Source: Parvibaculum sedimenti
GTDB taxonomy: Bacteria > Pseudomonadota > Alphaproteobacteria > Parvibaculales > Parvibaculaceae
Length of the DNA: 64,000 bases
Assembly: GCF_009184905.1 (NCBI RefSeq)
Contig: NZ_WESC01000004.1
Location: forward strand, 186,001-250,000
Direction of reading: 5' to 3'
Within the stretch, counting starts at the first letter, position 1. Each line of letters starts with the position of its first letter. This document shows positions 24,952 through 33,883 of the stretch, piece after piece. The position numbers were made by a program, and so were the translations under genes. Under the pieces are notes generated by a model. The model worked only from the letters and a program-made list of their open reading frames with translations. It made no database searches and had not been told where the DNA came from.

Positions 24952-25971
24952 TTACCAGCGGTTCTCAACCTCCTCCGCGAAACCGAGAAAATCCTTCACT
25001 TCGAACTTGCTGCCATCGTCGAGAATGACGAAGCCGGTAAAGCGCCCGAAGACCTGATGCTGGATCGAGCGCAGAAGCTTGAGATCGAAGATTGCGCTAC
25101 GGTCGATGATCGGTCTGAACTCCATCTCGAAGCGCCCGTCGCTGCTCGTGAAACTCCACGGCGCGCCGTCATAGGTGTCGGCCGGGATGTGAAAGGCAAT
25201 GTCGGCAAGCTTGTGCGCGCAGCCGTCGAGAAAGACCATGTTCTCGGTCGCGGCCGAGGTATCGCCAAAGCCATAGCCGATGTTGAATCCGAACGGGCGC
25301 CCGCTCACAAGGCCTGAGGTCGAACCCCAATACCACGTATTGTCATAGGTCCAGACGCCGCGCCCCCAGTCGAGAACGGCGAATGCGGATGCCGGCTCGA
25401 AGCGGAAGCTTTCGCCACCCATTGATATCTCGCCTTCGGCGGGCATGCAGTTGATCTTCTGATTGTAGTAGAAGGCGCGCGGCGCGCGGGGGAACGGCGT
25501 CGCGATGACCATACGATCCATCGGTGGCTGCGAGAGGCGCAACTCGCCCTTGAGCCCCCTGCCTCTGGCGAAGCCCGGACAATCGACGGAGAGACGCCGC
25601 CCGCCCGGCTCATGGCGAAAGGCGATCGACATCTTCGGATGGCCCTGCACGATATCGCCCGCGTCGGCGCTCTCAGGCAGCGCCATGCGACCCTTCGGAA
25701 AAGGAATCATGATGCTGTCGTTGATCGCCTTCGGCGCGCGAAAGTCGAGCCACGAGGCAGAGAGCAGGCCCATATAGCCATTGTCGGCAACGGTGAGCGC
25801 TATCCCGTATTCCTCCGTCAGCGCGCAGTAATAGTCCCACTCCTTGATGCGCAGCCAGGACGCCGCAATGTCGCCGCGCCGATAGCGTTTCACCTCGCTT
25901 TTGGCGAAGCCTGCCTCGCGCAATCGGCCCCTGTCGTCCAGAAGCTCTCCCGCCGTCAATTCGTGCTGCAT
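24952..25971 (-). CDS. DUF2804 family protein
   Basis: A 339-residue protein matching the uncharacterised DUF2804 family, related in fold to lipocalin-like beta-barrel proteins. Visible features include DYYCALTEEYGIALTVADNG near residue 45, a central FYYNQKINCMPAEG, and WGRGVWTYDNTWYWG. No signal peptide is seen. The start at 25971 has a run of Gs 4 bases upstream; the longer upstream frame is rejected. It diverges from the radical SAM gene with a 52-base gap, so the two may share a regulatory region. Function unknown. Confidence 0.75.
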   Translation of the reverse strand: MQHELTAGELLDDRGRLREAGFAKSEVKRYRRGDIAASWLRIKEWDYYCALTEEYGIALTVADNGYMGLLSASWLDFRAPKAINDSIMIPFPKGRMALPESADAGDIVQGHPKMSIAFRHEPGGRRLSVDCPGFARGRGLKGELRLSQPPMDRMVIATPFPRAPRAFYYNQKINCMPAEGEISMGGESFRFEPASAFAVLDWGRGVWTYDNTWYWGSTSGLVSGRPFGFNIGYGFGDTSAATENMVFLDGCAHKLADIAFHIPADTYDGAPWSFTSSDGRFEMEFRPIIDRSAIFDLKLLRSIQHQVFGRFTGFVILDDGSKFEVKDFLGFAEEVENRW

Positions 25972-26023
25972 GCTGCCCCCCCTTGGTGTTGAGCGCAGTC
26001 TAGCGAAGCTCGCGGATTTGTGA

Positions 26024-27016
26024 ATGGCGAAGCCGACGCCCGATGCTAGCTTGCGAGCCATGACCAGACTCATGACGACAGACTTTCCGGCAATGAAGTT
26101 TTCCCATCCCGACATAACGGCGAAGGGGGAACGCCGCGCCGCGGTTGACTTCCAGCAGCTCGATACGCTCTGGATCAACACAGGCACACTCTGCAACATC
26201 GAGTGCGCCAATTGCTATATCCACTCGAGCCCAACCGAAGATCGCCTGTCTTACATCACCGCCGCCGAGGTCACCGCCTATCTCGACGAGATCGCAACTG
26301 AACGGCTTTCAACGCGCGAAATTGGCTTCACCGGTGGCGAGCCCTTCATGAACCCGGATATCTTCGGCATGGTGGAGGACGTGCTTCGGCGCGGGCATGA
26401 GGCACTCATTCTCACCAACGCGATGCAGCCGATGATGCGCCCTCGCTGCCGCGAGGAACTGCGACGACTCAAGGCGACATATGGAGCATCGCTCAGGCTG
26501 CGCGTCAGCCTCGATCACTATACGGAAGAGCTCCATGAGCTGGAGCGCGGCAAGGGTTCCTTCGCGAGTACAATGGAAGGCTTGCGCTTCCTCGCGCGCG
26601 AGGGCTTCGCGCTGGCTGTCGCGGGCCGCATGAGGTCCGGCGAACAAGAAGCAGAAGAGCGGGCGGGCTTTGCCGCACTTTTCGCGCGAGAGAAGATTGC
26701 AGTCGACGCATCGAACCACGGCTCCCTCGTCCTTTTTCCCGAAATGGACGAGAAGGCAGAAGTGCCGGAGATCACCACGGCATGCTGGGGCATTCTGCAC
26801 GTAGATCCGGAAAGCCTCATGTGTGCCACGAGCCGCATGGTGGTGAAGCGCAAGGGCGAGGCTGCCCCTCGCGTCGTCGCCTGCACCCTGCTGCCGGACG
26901 ACCTGCAATTCGACCTTGGCTCGACGCTCGCCGAAAGCTTCCGGCCGGTGAAGCTCAACCATCGCCACTGCGCCAAATTCTGCGTGCTGGGCGGCGGAAG
27001 CTGTTCGGCGGCCTAG
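26024..27016 (+). CDS. Radical SAM enzyme with C-terminal cysteine cluster
   Basis: A 330-residue radical SAM protein. The [4Fe-4S] motif C-x3-C-x2-C is at Cys57, Cys61 and Cys64 (TLCNIECANCY), followed by GFTGGEPFMNP, the SAM-contacting GGE segment. The C-terminal third has a further cysteine set (CWG, MCATS, VACTLL, HCAKFCVLGGGSC), consistent with a second cluster as in SPASM-type maturases. The substrate is unknown. The start is uncertain: 26024, 26060 or 26072 are possible and none has a strong ribosome site. It diverges from the DUF2804 gene. Confidence 0.8.
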   Translation: MAKPTPDASLRAMTRLMTTDFPAMKFSHPDITAKGERRAAVDFQQLDTLWINTGTLCNIECANCYIHSSPTEDRLSYITAAEVTAYLDEIATERLSTREIGFTGGEPFMNPDIFGMVEDVLRRGHEALILTNAMQPMMRPRCREELRRLKATYGASLRLRVSLDHYTEELHELERGKGSFASTMEGLRFLAREGFALAVAGRMRSGEQEAEERAGFAALFAREKIAVDASNHGSLVLFPEMDEKAEVPEITTACWGILHVDPESLMCATSRMVVKRKGEAAPRVVACTLLPDDLQFDLGSTLAESFRPVKLNHRHCAKFCVLGGGSCSAA

Positions 27017-27155
27017 GCCCCGCCTGCAGACTGCTCCAAAACGGGACCATTGACCGTAATCAATGAGCGCTCGGCCTCGGATCGGCAATCTCTCCTTCAT
27101 CGGACGAACGGGAAGCGTTTTCGCTTCTGCGCCCATCGAAGGGAGAAGACAGAGA

Positions 27156-27569
27156 ATGAACATGAAATCGCTGTTGGTAGCCGGCGTCGCGGTGGCAAGC
27201 CTGATTGCCGGGTCGGCTTTTGCCGATGTCTACATGAAGGGTGAGGACGTCGCGAAGCTCATCGTCGGCAAGACAATCGAGGGCCAGTATCTGGCCTGTG
27301 GCGCCGGGCGTAACGACTTCCGCGAATATTACGATGCCAACGGCGCAATTCGCGGCGGCGAGCGCCCCTGCCAACAGGCAGGCAAGTGGAAGCACTATAC
27401 CGGCAAGTGGGACGTGAAGGACGGCAAGTTCTGCGTCTATCTCGGCTCGGATCGCACGAGCGGCTGCTTCGACTATCAGGTCGACGAGAAGGGCACTCTG
27501 CGCCGCTTCGACGCCAAGGGCGGCGATGTGAACTTCAAGATTTTTGACGGAAACCCGGATCACCTCTGA
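27156..27569 (+). CDS. Small exported protein of unknown function
   Basis: A 137-residue exported protein. The signal peptide (MNMKSLLVAGVAVASLIAGSAFA) is cleaved before DVYMKGED. The mature part has four cysteines (ACGAG, RPCQQ, KFCVY, SGCFDY), probably two disulfides, and alternating charged and aromatic residues suggestive of a small beta fold (EYYDANGAIRG, GKWKHYTGKWDVKDG). It recalls short periplasmic DUF995-like proteins, but I would not assign it. A GGGAGAAG precedes the ATG at 27156. A terminator follows. Confidence 0.7.
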   Translation: MNMKSLLVAGVAVASLIAGSAFADVYMKGEDVAKLIVGKTIEGQYLACGAGRNDFREYYDANGAIRGGERPCQQAGKWKHYTGKWDVKDGKFCVYLGSDRTSGCFDYQVDEKGTLRRFDAKGGDVNFKIFDGNPDHL

Positions 27570-27670
27570 GCTTCCGCCAGGGTTGCGCGGCCGGCCAACT
27601 TGACCCCCCGCCCCCCGGGGCCGGCCGCTGCAATCTCTCCACCAGACCGAGCCGGATCGCGATATGGCAT

Positions 27671-27704
27671 GAGGCGTGGCGCTATTTGCTCACGCCTCTT
27701 TTTT
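27671..27704 (+). terminator. Rho-independent terminator after the small exported gene
   Basis: An 8-base stem (27671-27678 with 27691-27698) followed by six Ts. It ends 3 bases before the stop of the convergent lrgB gene. A separate 10-base GC hairpin lies upstream (27587-27596 with 27619-27628). Confidence 0.85.
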
Positions 27705-27706
27705 CT

Positions 27707-28414
27707 TCAGCTTGCAAAGAACAGCCACAGCACCGGCAGGAGCAGCGCCGTCACGATGCCATTAATCGTCATGGCGACGCCGGAAAACGTGCCCGCCTTG
27801 AAGCTCACCTGAAAGGCACGCGCAGTGCCCATGCCATGCGCCGCAATGCCCATGGCGAAGCCCCGCGCGCGGCGGTCTGTCACACCGACCAGATTGAACA
27901 GGGCGCTGCCACAGATTGCGCCGACACCACCTGTGATGATGACAAAGGCGGCTGTGAGCGCTGGAATGCCGCCGATCTCCTGTGCGATGCCCATGGCGAT
28001 CGGTGTGGTCACAGATTTTGGCGCCAGCGAGCGGATCGTCTCGATGCTCGCGCCGAGTTCATAGCCGATCGCGACCGCCGAGATCACCGCGGTGAACGAG
28101 CCGACGACAAGCGCGGCGATCATGGGCAGAAGCACGCTCCTCACTTCGGCAAAATTGAGATAGAGCGGCACGGCGAGGCCCACTGTCGCCGGGCCCAGCA
28201 ACCAGAGCAGCAACCATCCGCCATGAGAATATTCGGCATAGCTCGTATGGCTCGCGATGAGGAGCACGATGAGCGGCGCCGCTGCGATCAGCACCGGATT
28301 GGCCAGCGGATTTCCGTTGAGCGCCTGCTGGAGGCGGCGTGCGGCGAAATAGGCGACGAAGGTCAGCGCGAGCCAAAGCGCACCGTGCGCGACGACAGGC
28401 CAATCGATGCTCAC
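27707..28414 (-). CDS. LrgB/CidB family membrane protein
   Basis: A 235-residue integral membrane protein of the LrgB family, partner of LrgA in a holin/antiholin-like pair; plant and bacterial relatives transport small organic acids. The family segment SLAPKSVTTPIAMGIAQEIGG is at about 128-148, and AAHGMGTARAFQV near 190-203. About seven to eight membrane helices are visible. It overlaps lrgA by 4 bases (ATGA), so the two are translationally coupled. Confidence 0.9.
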   Translation of the reverse strand: MSIDWPVVAHGALWLALTFVAYFAARRLQQALNGNPLANPVLIAAAPLIVLLIASHTSYAEYSHGGWLLLWLLGPATVGLAVPLYLNFAEVRSVLLPMIAALVVGSFTAVISAVAIGYELGASIETIRSLAPKSVTTPIAMGIAQEIGGIPALTAAFVIITGGVGAICGSALFNLVGVTDRRARGFAMGIAAHGMGTARAFQVSFKAGTFSGVAMTINGIVTALLLPVLWLFFAS

Positions 28415-28794
28415 GACTCCTCCTCCGCATTGCCGGTCAACTTCGCCGTCCAGTGAAAGGCAAGTGCGCCCGCGACGAGCGCGACGGCAGTCCCGCCCAG
28501 GAGCGCCGCGACGATGGGCAGAAGATCCTGCCGTACCAGTGCCGCATAGGCCATCACGCCGACGCCCGCGGGAATGTAGAAGAAGTTGAGATGGCCGAGC
28601 AGGAACTCGGCGGTACGGCGGATCGGCTGCGGTACGCGCCCCAGAAGCGCGAGACCGGCAAGCAGGATCAGAATGCCGAGGACGGTTCCCGGCACCGGCA
28701 GATGCAGTACCGATGCGACGAGCCCGCCCGCCGCGTTGCAGAGCACCAGCAGCAGAAAGGAGAGCGCGTAATGAAGGACGTTGCGCGCCGTCAT
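28411..28794 (-). CDS. LrgA/CidA family membrane protein
   Basis: A 127-residue protein with four membrane helices and the LrgA/CidA hallmarks LPVPGTVLGILILL (about 32-45) and FFYIPAGVGVM (about 71-81). Together with LrgB it forms a proposed export or murein-hydrolase control system. The ATG at 28794 lies 4 bases after the stop of the deaminase gene upstream (a GTG one codon earlier is also possible), so dcd-lrgA-lrgB are probably co-transcribed. That grouping is not functionally explained. Confidence 0.85.
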   Translation of the reverse strand: MTARNVLHYALSFLLLVLCNAAGGLVASVLHLPVPGTVLGILILLAGLALLGRVPQPIRRTAEFLLGHLNFFYIPAGVGVMAYAALVRQDLLPIVAALLGGTAVALVAGALAFHWTAKLTGNAEEES

Positions 28795-28798
28795 CACG

Positions 28799-29959
28799 TC
28801 AGAGCGGCTTGAAATGCTTGGAGAGCTTCAAGCCCTGACGTTGATAATTCGACCCGAGACCCTCGCCATAGAGAACGGCGGGCCGGTTCGTCAGACGCTC
28901 GAAGACGAGGCGGCCGATGATCTGCCCATGTTCGAGGATGAAAGGCACGTCATGGCTGCGCACTTCGAGCACGGCGCGGCTGCCAAGTCCGCCGGCTTCC
29001 TTGGCACCGAAACCCGGATCGAAGAAGCCCGCATAGTGAACGCGGAACTCGCCGACCAGCGGGTTATAAGGAACCATTTCCGCCGCATGGCTCGCGGGAA
29101 CATGAACCGCCTCGCGTGAGGCGAGAATGTAGAATTCGTCCGGGTCGAGAATGAGCCCTTCACCAGGGCGCACGCGCAGCGGATCCCAATAATCGAGCAC
29201 CTCATATTCGTCGCGACGATCGACATCGATAAGCCCCGCATGACGCTTGGCTCGATAGCCGACGAGGCCCGTTTCCTTGTCCGGCTGCAGATTGACGGTA
29301 AGGCCGAGTCCGCCATCGATATCGGCCTCGCCATCGACGAGGCGTGACTCCTCATGCAGACGCTTCAGTTCCGCATCCGAGAAGTTCGGCGTACCGCGGC
29401 GGAAGCGTATCTGCGCGAGGCGCGAGCCGGGACGCACAAGGATCGGGAAGGTGCGCGGCGAGATTTCGAGATAGAGGTGCCCCTTGTAGCCCGCGGCCAC
29501 TTGGTCGAACTCGGTCCCGAAGTCGGTGATGACGCGGGTAAAGACGTCGAGGCGGCCGGTCGAGCTTTTCGGATTGGCGGCAGCGGAGGTGCGCTCGGAA
29601 AGCGCGAGCGCTTCGACCAGCGGCACGAGGTAGACGCAGCCGGTTTCGAGCACCGCACCGTCGGTCAGGTCGATCTTGTGCAGTGCCAGTTCCTCGACGC
29701 GCTCCATGACGCCCTTGTCGGGGCCCGGCAGGAAGCTTGCGCGCAGGCGGAAGGCTTCGGTTCCAAGGCGCAGGTCGAGGCTTGCGGGCTGGATTTGGCC
29801 GGCTTCGATCTCCTTGCAGGCCCAGATTTCGCGCTCGCGGATCAGCGTCTGGATGCCATGAGCGGGAAGAATGCCGGTCGCATACACCTGCCCCGGCCCC
29901 GCATGGCGGAGTTCCGTGCCGTCATGGTCGGGAAAAAGATCGTCCGCCGCTCGTGTCAT
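28799..29959 (-). CDS. dcd: 2'-Deoxycytidine 5'-triphosphate deaminase, long alphaproteobacterial form
   Basis: A 386-residue dCTP deaminase-like protein made of two dUTPase/DCD-fold halves, as in the alphaproteobacterial family that is roughly twice the length of E. coli Dcd (193). Recognisable parts are IQPASLDLRLG (about 55-65), STGRLDVFTRVITDFG, PGSRLAQIRFRRG, and in the second half LIDVDRRDEYEVLDYW and PFILEHGQIIGRLVFERL. It converts dCTP to dUTP for dTMP synthesis. I chose the ATG at 29959; the longer frame extends into the divergent regulatory region of metZ. Confidence 0.85.
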   Translation of the reverse strand: MTRAADDLFPDHDGTELRHAGPGQVYATGILPAHGIQTLIREREIWACKEIEAGQIQPASLDLRLGTEAFRLRASFLPGPDKGVMERVEELALHKIDLTDGAVLETGCVYLVPLVEALALSERTSAAANPKSSTGRLDVFTRVITDFGTEFDQVAAGYKGHLYLEISPRTFPILVRPGSRLAQIRFRRGTPNFSDAELKRLHEESRLVDGEADIDGGLGLTVNLQPDKETGLVGYRAKRHAGLIDVDRRDEYEVLDYWDPLRVRPGEGLILDPDEFYILASREAVHVPASHAAEMVPYNPLVGEFRVHYAGFFDPGFGAKEAGGLGSRAVLEVRSHDVPFILEHGQIIGRLVFERLTNRPAVLYGEGLGSNYQRQGLKLSKHFKPL

Positions 29960-30107
29960 GCCGAAGCCTTGCCTTGCCGCCCGGCCCTCGTGGCCGGCCC
30001 CGCCCGTTATATGTCGCGGCAGGCCGCCCGGAAAGCCCCTGCCCGCTGCCCGCCCCCTCCCCCATGTCGCTTGACCGCCGGGGGCAATGAGACTTAAATG
30101 CGCGCCA

Positions 30108-30166
30108 CTTCGTGGTGATTTGAGCCGACCGGCTTGCGGCCACGTTAAACAAACCGCTAAAGAGGT
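30108..30166 (+). promoter_or_regulatory. SAM-II riboswitch upstream of metZ
   Basis: Matches the conserved SAM-II (metA element) aptamer of alphaproteobacteria. The P1 stem CGTGG (30111-30115) pairs with CCACG (30140-30144). The loop carries TGATTTG, followed by CCGGCTTGCGG and then the conserved GCTAAAG segment (30156-30162) that forms the pseudoknot. It binds S-adenosylmethionine and lowers expression of sulfur amino-acid genes. Its place 96 bases before the metZ ATG is as expected. Confidence 0.9.
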
Positions 30167-30177
30167 CGGGTTTCGCG

Positions 30178-30208
30178 AACCCCGATCCCTTGCCGGTCGG
30201 GGTTTTTT
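30178..30208 (+). terminator. Intrinsic terminator between the SAM-II aptamer and metZ
   Basis: A 10-base stem (30178-30187 with 30195-30204, one G-U pair), 7-base loop and a T6 run (30203-30208). An alternative pairing between 30164-30170 (GGTCGGG) and the 5' arm is possible. Its place between aptamer and start codon suggests transcription attenuation, rather than only the ribosome-site sequestration described for SAM-II elements. Confidence 0.8.
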
Positions 30209-30261
30209 GCATTCCGCGGTTTGCAAGGCCCGTAAGCGGGCACCACAAGGCAGGCACCATC

Positions 30262-31446
30262 ATGACAAAGCCCACGAAGTACCGTACCCGCACCTCCCTC
30301 GTTCACGGCGGCACCGTCCGCAGCCAGTTCGGGGAGACCAGCGAGGCGATGTTCCTGACCTCGGGCTATACCTACGAGACGATGGAAGCCGCCGAGCGCC
30401 GCTTCAAGAATGAAGAGCCCGGCTTCGTCTATAGCCGCTTCTCCAACCCCACCGTCCGCATGTTCGAGGAGCGCATGGCGCTTCTGGAAGGGGCGGAAGA
30501 CGCCCGCGCGACCGCGAGCGGCATGGCGGCGGTGACGGCGGCGATCATGTGCCAGCTCAGGGCGGGCGACCATATCCTCTCGTCCCAAGCGCTTTTCGGC
30601 TCCTGCCGCTACATCGTCGAGGATCTGGCGCCGCGCTATGGCATCGAGTCGACGCTGGTGGACGGCCGCGACCTCAACGCCTGGAAGGCCGGCCTGCGCC
30701 CCAATACCAAGGTCGTCTTCCTCGAGTCGCCCTCCAATCCGACGCTCGAAGTGATCGATATCGCGGCAGTGGCCGAGATTGCCCATTCGGTGGGCGCGAA
30801 GCTCGTCGTCGACAATGTCTTCGCGACGCCGATCCTGCAGAAGCCGCTGGAACTGGGCGCCGATGTCGTCGTCTATTCGGCGACCAAGCATATCGACGGT
30901 CAGGGCCGCTGCCTCGGCGGCGTGGTCCTCTCGACCAAACAGTGGGTCGACGACAATCTGGCGAACTACCTCCGCCAGACCGGGCCCTCGATCAGCCCGT
31001 TCAATGCCTGGGTCATGCTCAAGAGCCTCGAAACACTCGACCTGCGCGTGCGCGAACATGCCCGCAACGCCGACGCCGTCGCCCGCTTCCTCGAAGGCCA
31101 CGAAAAGACTGGCCGTGTGCTCTATCCGGGCTTGAAGAGCCATCCGCAGCACGACCTGGCCATGAAGCAGATGGAAATGGGCGGCAATATCGTCGCTTTC
31201 GAGGTGAATGGCGGCAAGGAGGCCGCTTTCCGCTTCGCCAACGCGCTCAAGGTCATCAAGATCTCGAACAATCTGGGCGACGCGAAGAGCCTGATCACCC
31301 ATCCGGCAACGACAACGCATCAGCGGCTCACACAGGAGCAGCGGGCGGCGCTTGGCATCGGCGAAGGCATGCTCCGCCTGTCGGTCGGGCTTGAGGATGT
31401 GCAGGACCTTATCGAGGATCTGGGTGCGGCGCTTGGTCGCGCCTGA
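30262..31446 (+). CDS. metZ: O-succinylhomoserine sulfhydrylase
   Basis: A 394-residue PLP enzyme of the Cys/Met metabolism (gamma-family) fold. The PLP lysine is Lys209 in YSATKHIDGQGR, with FVYSRFSNPT (55-64) and SGMAA (86-90) contributing to the active site and SLITHPATTTH near the C terminus. MetZ makes homocysteine directly from O-succinylhomoserine and sulfide, replacing MetB and MetC. The SAM-II riboswitch upstream strongly supports a methionine role. Start at the ATG at 30262, giving the normal family length. Confidence 0.92.
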   Translation: MTKPTKYRTRTSLVHGGTVRSQFGETSEAMFLTSGYTYETMEAAERRFKNEEPGFVYSRFSNPTVRMFEERMALLEGAEDARATASGMAAVTAAIMCQLRAGDHILSSQALFGSCRYIVEDLAPRYGIESTLVDGRDLNAWKAGLRPNTKVVFLESPSNPTLEVIDIAAVAEIAHSVGAKLVVDNVFATPILQKPLELGADVVVYSATKHIDGQGRCLGGVVLSTKQWVDDNLANYLRQTGPSISPFNAWVMLKSLETLDLRVREHARNADAVARFLEGHEKTGRVLYPGLKSHPQHDLAMKQMEMGGNIVAFEVNGGKEAAFRFANALKVIKISNNLGDAKSLITHPATTTHQRLTQEQRAALGIGEGMLRLSVGLEDVQDLIEDLGAALGRA

Positions 31447-31627
31447 TCTGTCGCGGCGCTGCGTTCATACGTTGTTAACAGAGAGTTAGCGGATTTGGGA
31501 TAATGTAACTCAACGAGGGAAGTTCTGCGGGCTACCTTCGGTTGGCGCGGTTGTTGTATGCGTACCCGGACACCCAGAAGGGCCCTCGGCACTCACGGGG
31601 GGCGCCCCTCTCCGCAAGGACTGCAAG

Positions 31628-32020
31628 ATGTACAGCGCTCAGACACACTCCATCCGTATTCAGGTCAACCCGACCTATCTCGAGGACCAGTCGGAACCCG
31701 AGCAGGATTATTTCGTCTGGGCCTATCACATCGTAATCGAGAATCGGGGCGACAGGACGGTGCAGCTCCGTTCGCGCTACTGGAAGATCACCGACTCGTC
31801 CGGCCATGTGCATGAAGTGCGCGGCCCCGGCGTCGTCGGCGAGCAGCCGGTGCTGAAACCCGGCGAGAGCTTCGAATATACGAGCGGTACGCCCCTCTCG
31901 ACGCCCTTCGGCATCATGTTCGGCACATATCAGATGGAAACCGAAAAGGGCGAGACCTTCAGCGTCGATATTCCGGCCTTCTCGCTCGACTGCCCCCACA
32001 TCCCGGCCCTGCCCAACTAA
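31628..32020 (+). CDS. apaG: ApaG family protein
   Basis: A 130-residue single-domain ApaG protein (immunoglobulin-like fold). Visible signatures: [14 protein letters not shown] (28-41), [10 protein letters not shown] (50-59), the [22 protein letters not shown] segment (66-87) and GIMFGTYQM. ApaG is linked to Mg2+/Co2+ effects and is widespread in proteobacteria; its molecular role is not settled. It lies 181 bases downstream of metZ and 63 bases before argE. Confidence 0.93.
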   Translation: MYSAQTHSIRIQVNPTYLEDQSEPEQDYFVWAYHIVIENRGDRTVQLRSRYWKITDSSGHVHEVRGPGVVGEQPVLKPGESFEYTSGTPLSTPFGIMFGTYQMETEKGETFSVDIPAFSLDCPHIPALPN

Positions 32021-32083
32021 GGCGATTTCGCTCGCGGCGCCGTCTTGGTTATGATGCCGGTCCCTTCCTCACGGGACCAGGAC

Positions 32084-33253
32084 ATGGCCGCGAAACGCTA
32101 TTCCACGATCGAGATGATCGAGAAGCTCGTTTCTTTCGATACGACGAGCCGCAACTCGAATCTCGAACTCATTGCCTTCGTCGACGACTATCTGTCGGGT
32201 CACGGGGTCGCCTGCCGCCTGATCGCCAATGAGGACGACACCAAGGCCAACCTTTTCGCGACCCTCGGGCCTGCGGACCGCGCGGGCGGCATCGTGCTTT
32301 CGGGCCATACCGATGTCGTGCCCGTGGACGGGCAGGAATGGACGAGCGATCCCTTTTCCGTCGTCGAGCGGGATGGCAGGCTCTTCGGACGCGGCACCAG
32401 CGACATGAAGAGCTTCATCGCCTCGGCACTCGCCCATGTGCCGGACTTCCTCGAACGCGGACCCGAAACCCCCGTCCATTTTGCGCTTTCCTACGACGAG
32501 GAGGTCGGCTGCCTCGGTGTGCGCCCGATGATCGACAGCGTCATCCGCACACTACCCAAGCCGCAGATCGTCATTGTCGGCGAACCTTCGAGCATGAAGG
32601 TCGTCAATGCCCATAAGGGCATCCAATCCTATGTGACCACGGTGACCGGCCTCGAATTCCATTCGAGCCAGACGCATCAAGGCGTCAGCGCCATTCAGTA
32701 TGCGGCAGAACTGATCGGCTTCCTGATGAACCTCGCCGGGGAGTTGCGGGAACGCGGCGACGCCTCGGGCCGTTTCCGTCCGCCCTTCACCACGATCAGC
32801 GTCGGCCTCATCAAGGGCGGCAGCGCAGTCAACATCATTCCCGGCCATTGCAGCTTCGCCTGGGAATGCCGCGCCCTTCCCGACCTCGACCCGGAAGAAA
32901 TCATCACGCGCTTCAACGCGCATGTCATCAAGGACGTCCTGCCGCGCATGCGCGCCGTCTCACCCCACGCGAATGTCGAAACCGTCATGCGGGCGCGTTC
33001 GCCGGGCCTTGCGGCCGACGACGGCTCGCCCGGCGAGACGCTGGTGATGAAGCTGGCGCAATGCAATTCGCCGGAGGCCGTGTCCTACAACACGGAGGCC
33101 GGGCTATTTCAGCTTGCGGATATTCCGACCGTCGTCTGCGGTCCCGGGTCGATCGATCAGGCGCACAAGCCCGACGAATTCATCGAGCTTGCCCAGATCG
33201 CGGAATGCGACCGCTTCATGGTGCGGCTCGCCGAGCACGTCGGCGGCGAGTGA
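32084..33253 (+). CDS. argE: Acetylornithine deacetylase
   Basis: A 389-residue M20-family metallopeptidase-fold deacetylase. Metal ligands and catalytic acids are visible: SGHTDVVP (His75, Asp77), GTSDMK (Asp107) and YDEEVG (Glu139-Glu140), with a C-terminal GPGSIDQAHKPDEF supplying the last histidine. ArgE removes the acetyl group from N-acetylornithine to give ornithine. Start set at 32084, with CAGGAC upstream. Other arginine genes (argD, argF) lie a few kilobases away on the opposite strand. Confidence 0.88.
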   Translation: MAAKRYSTIEMIEKLVSFDTTSRNSNLELIAFVDDYLSGHGVACRLIANEDDTKANLFATLGPADRAGGIVLSGHTDVVPVDGQEWTSDPFSVVERDGRLFGRGTSDMKSFIASALAHVPDFLERGPETPVHFALSYDEEVGCLGVRPMIDSVIRTLPKPQIVIVGEPSSMKVVNAHKGIQSYVTTVTGLEFHSSQTHQGVSAIQYAAELIGFLMNLAGELRERGDASGRFRPPFTTISVGLIKGGSAVNIIPGHCSFAWECRALPDLDPEEIITRFNAHVIKDVLPRMRAVSPHANVETVMRARSPGLAADDGSPGETLVMKLAQCNSPEAVSYNTEAGLFQLADIPTVVCGPGSIDQAHKPDEFIELAQIAECDRFMVRLAEHVGGE

Positions 33254-33268
33254 CGCCGCCGCGTCAGA

Positions 33269-33883
33269 TCAGGGACGAATCGCCGGCGCCACATTGCGGT
33301 TCACTTCCGCGGTGAGGGCCGCGTCGAACTTCTGCGCGACGACCTGCATCAGATCCGAATAGGCCTTGTCGCGCTCATTGAGCGTCGCGCTTTGCAGAAT
33401 GGTCTGCGTAGCCGACGCGAAGGCGGTCGCGGTATAGGCAGCGTAGTCGCCTGGCTTGTCGCCCTGGATTGCGACATTAAGCTTGGCTTTCAGCGTGGCA
33501 GTGAGCTTCGTGTCCACCTGATCGCCGAAAAAACCCTCCACCCCGCCCTTGGTCGGCAAGCGCGTTTCGATCACGTTGCCGTCGAGGATGGTAAGCGTCG
33601 CGATGCCGCGCTTGCCCACCGCGACGAGGCGCGTATCGGCCCAGCGCTGCGCGATACCCGCCGGCGTCACAGAGTGAAGCTGCTCGACATTGGGCGCGCG
33701 TCCCGGCGGGTTGTAGCGGTCATCGACGGAGATGGAGGCAACGTCGAGCTTGATCGGGCGCCCGACGAAGCCGATGTCGGAGCGGGGCGCGGGCGGCGGC
33801 TCGTTCGCGCAGGCGCCGAGAAGGGCGACTGAGGCCATGAGCACGGCGGCGGCCATGTTGCGCGCGGAAAACTTCAAGCTCAT
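33269..33883 (-). CDS. Lipoprotein of unknown function
   Basis: A 204-residue predicted lipoprotein. The leader MSLKFSARNMAAAVLMASVALLGACANE ends in the lipobox LGAC (Cys25). The mature region is uniform beta/alpha with no motif I can name (for example DIGFVGRPIKLDVASISVDDRY and a basic Ala-rich middle). It overlaps the stop of hslO by 4 bases (ATGA), indicating translational coupling and membership of the argD-argF-hslO transcript. Probably inserted in the outer membrane facing the periplasm. Confidence 0.8.
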   Translation of the reverse strand: MSLKFSARNMAAAVLMASVALLGACANEPPPAPRSDIGFVGRPIKLDVASISVDDRYNPPGRAPNVEQLHSVTPAGIAQRWADTRLVAVGKRGIATLTILDGNVIETRLPTKGGVEGFFGDQVDTKLTATLKAKLNVAIQGDKPGDYAAYTATAFASATQTILQSATLNERDKAYSDLMQVVAQKFDAALTAEVNRNVAPAIRP

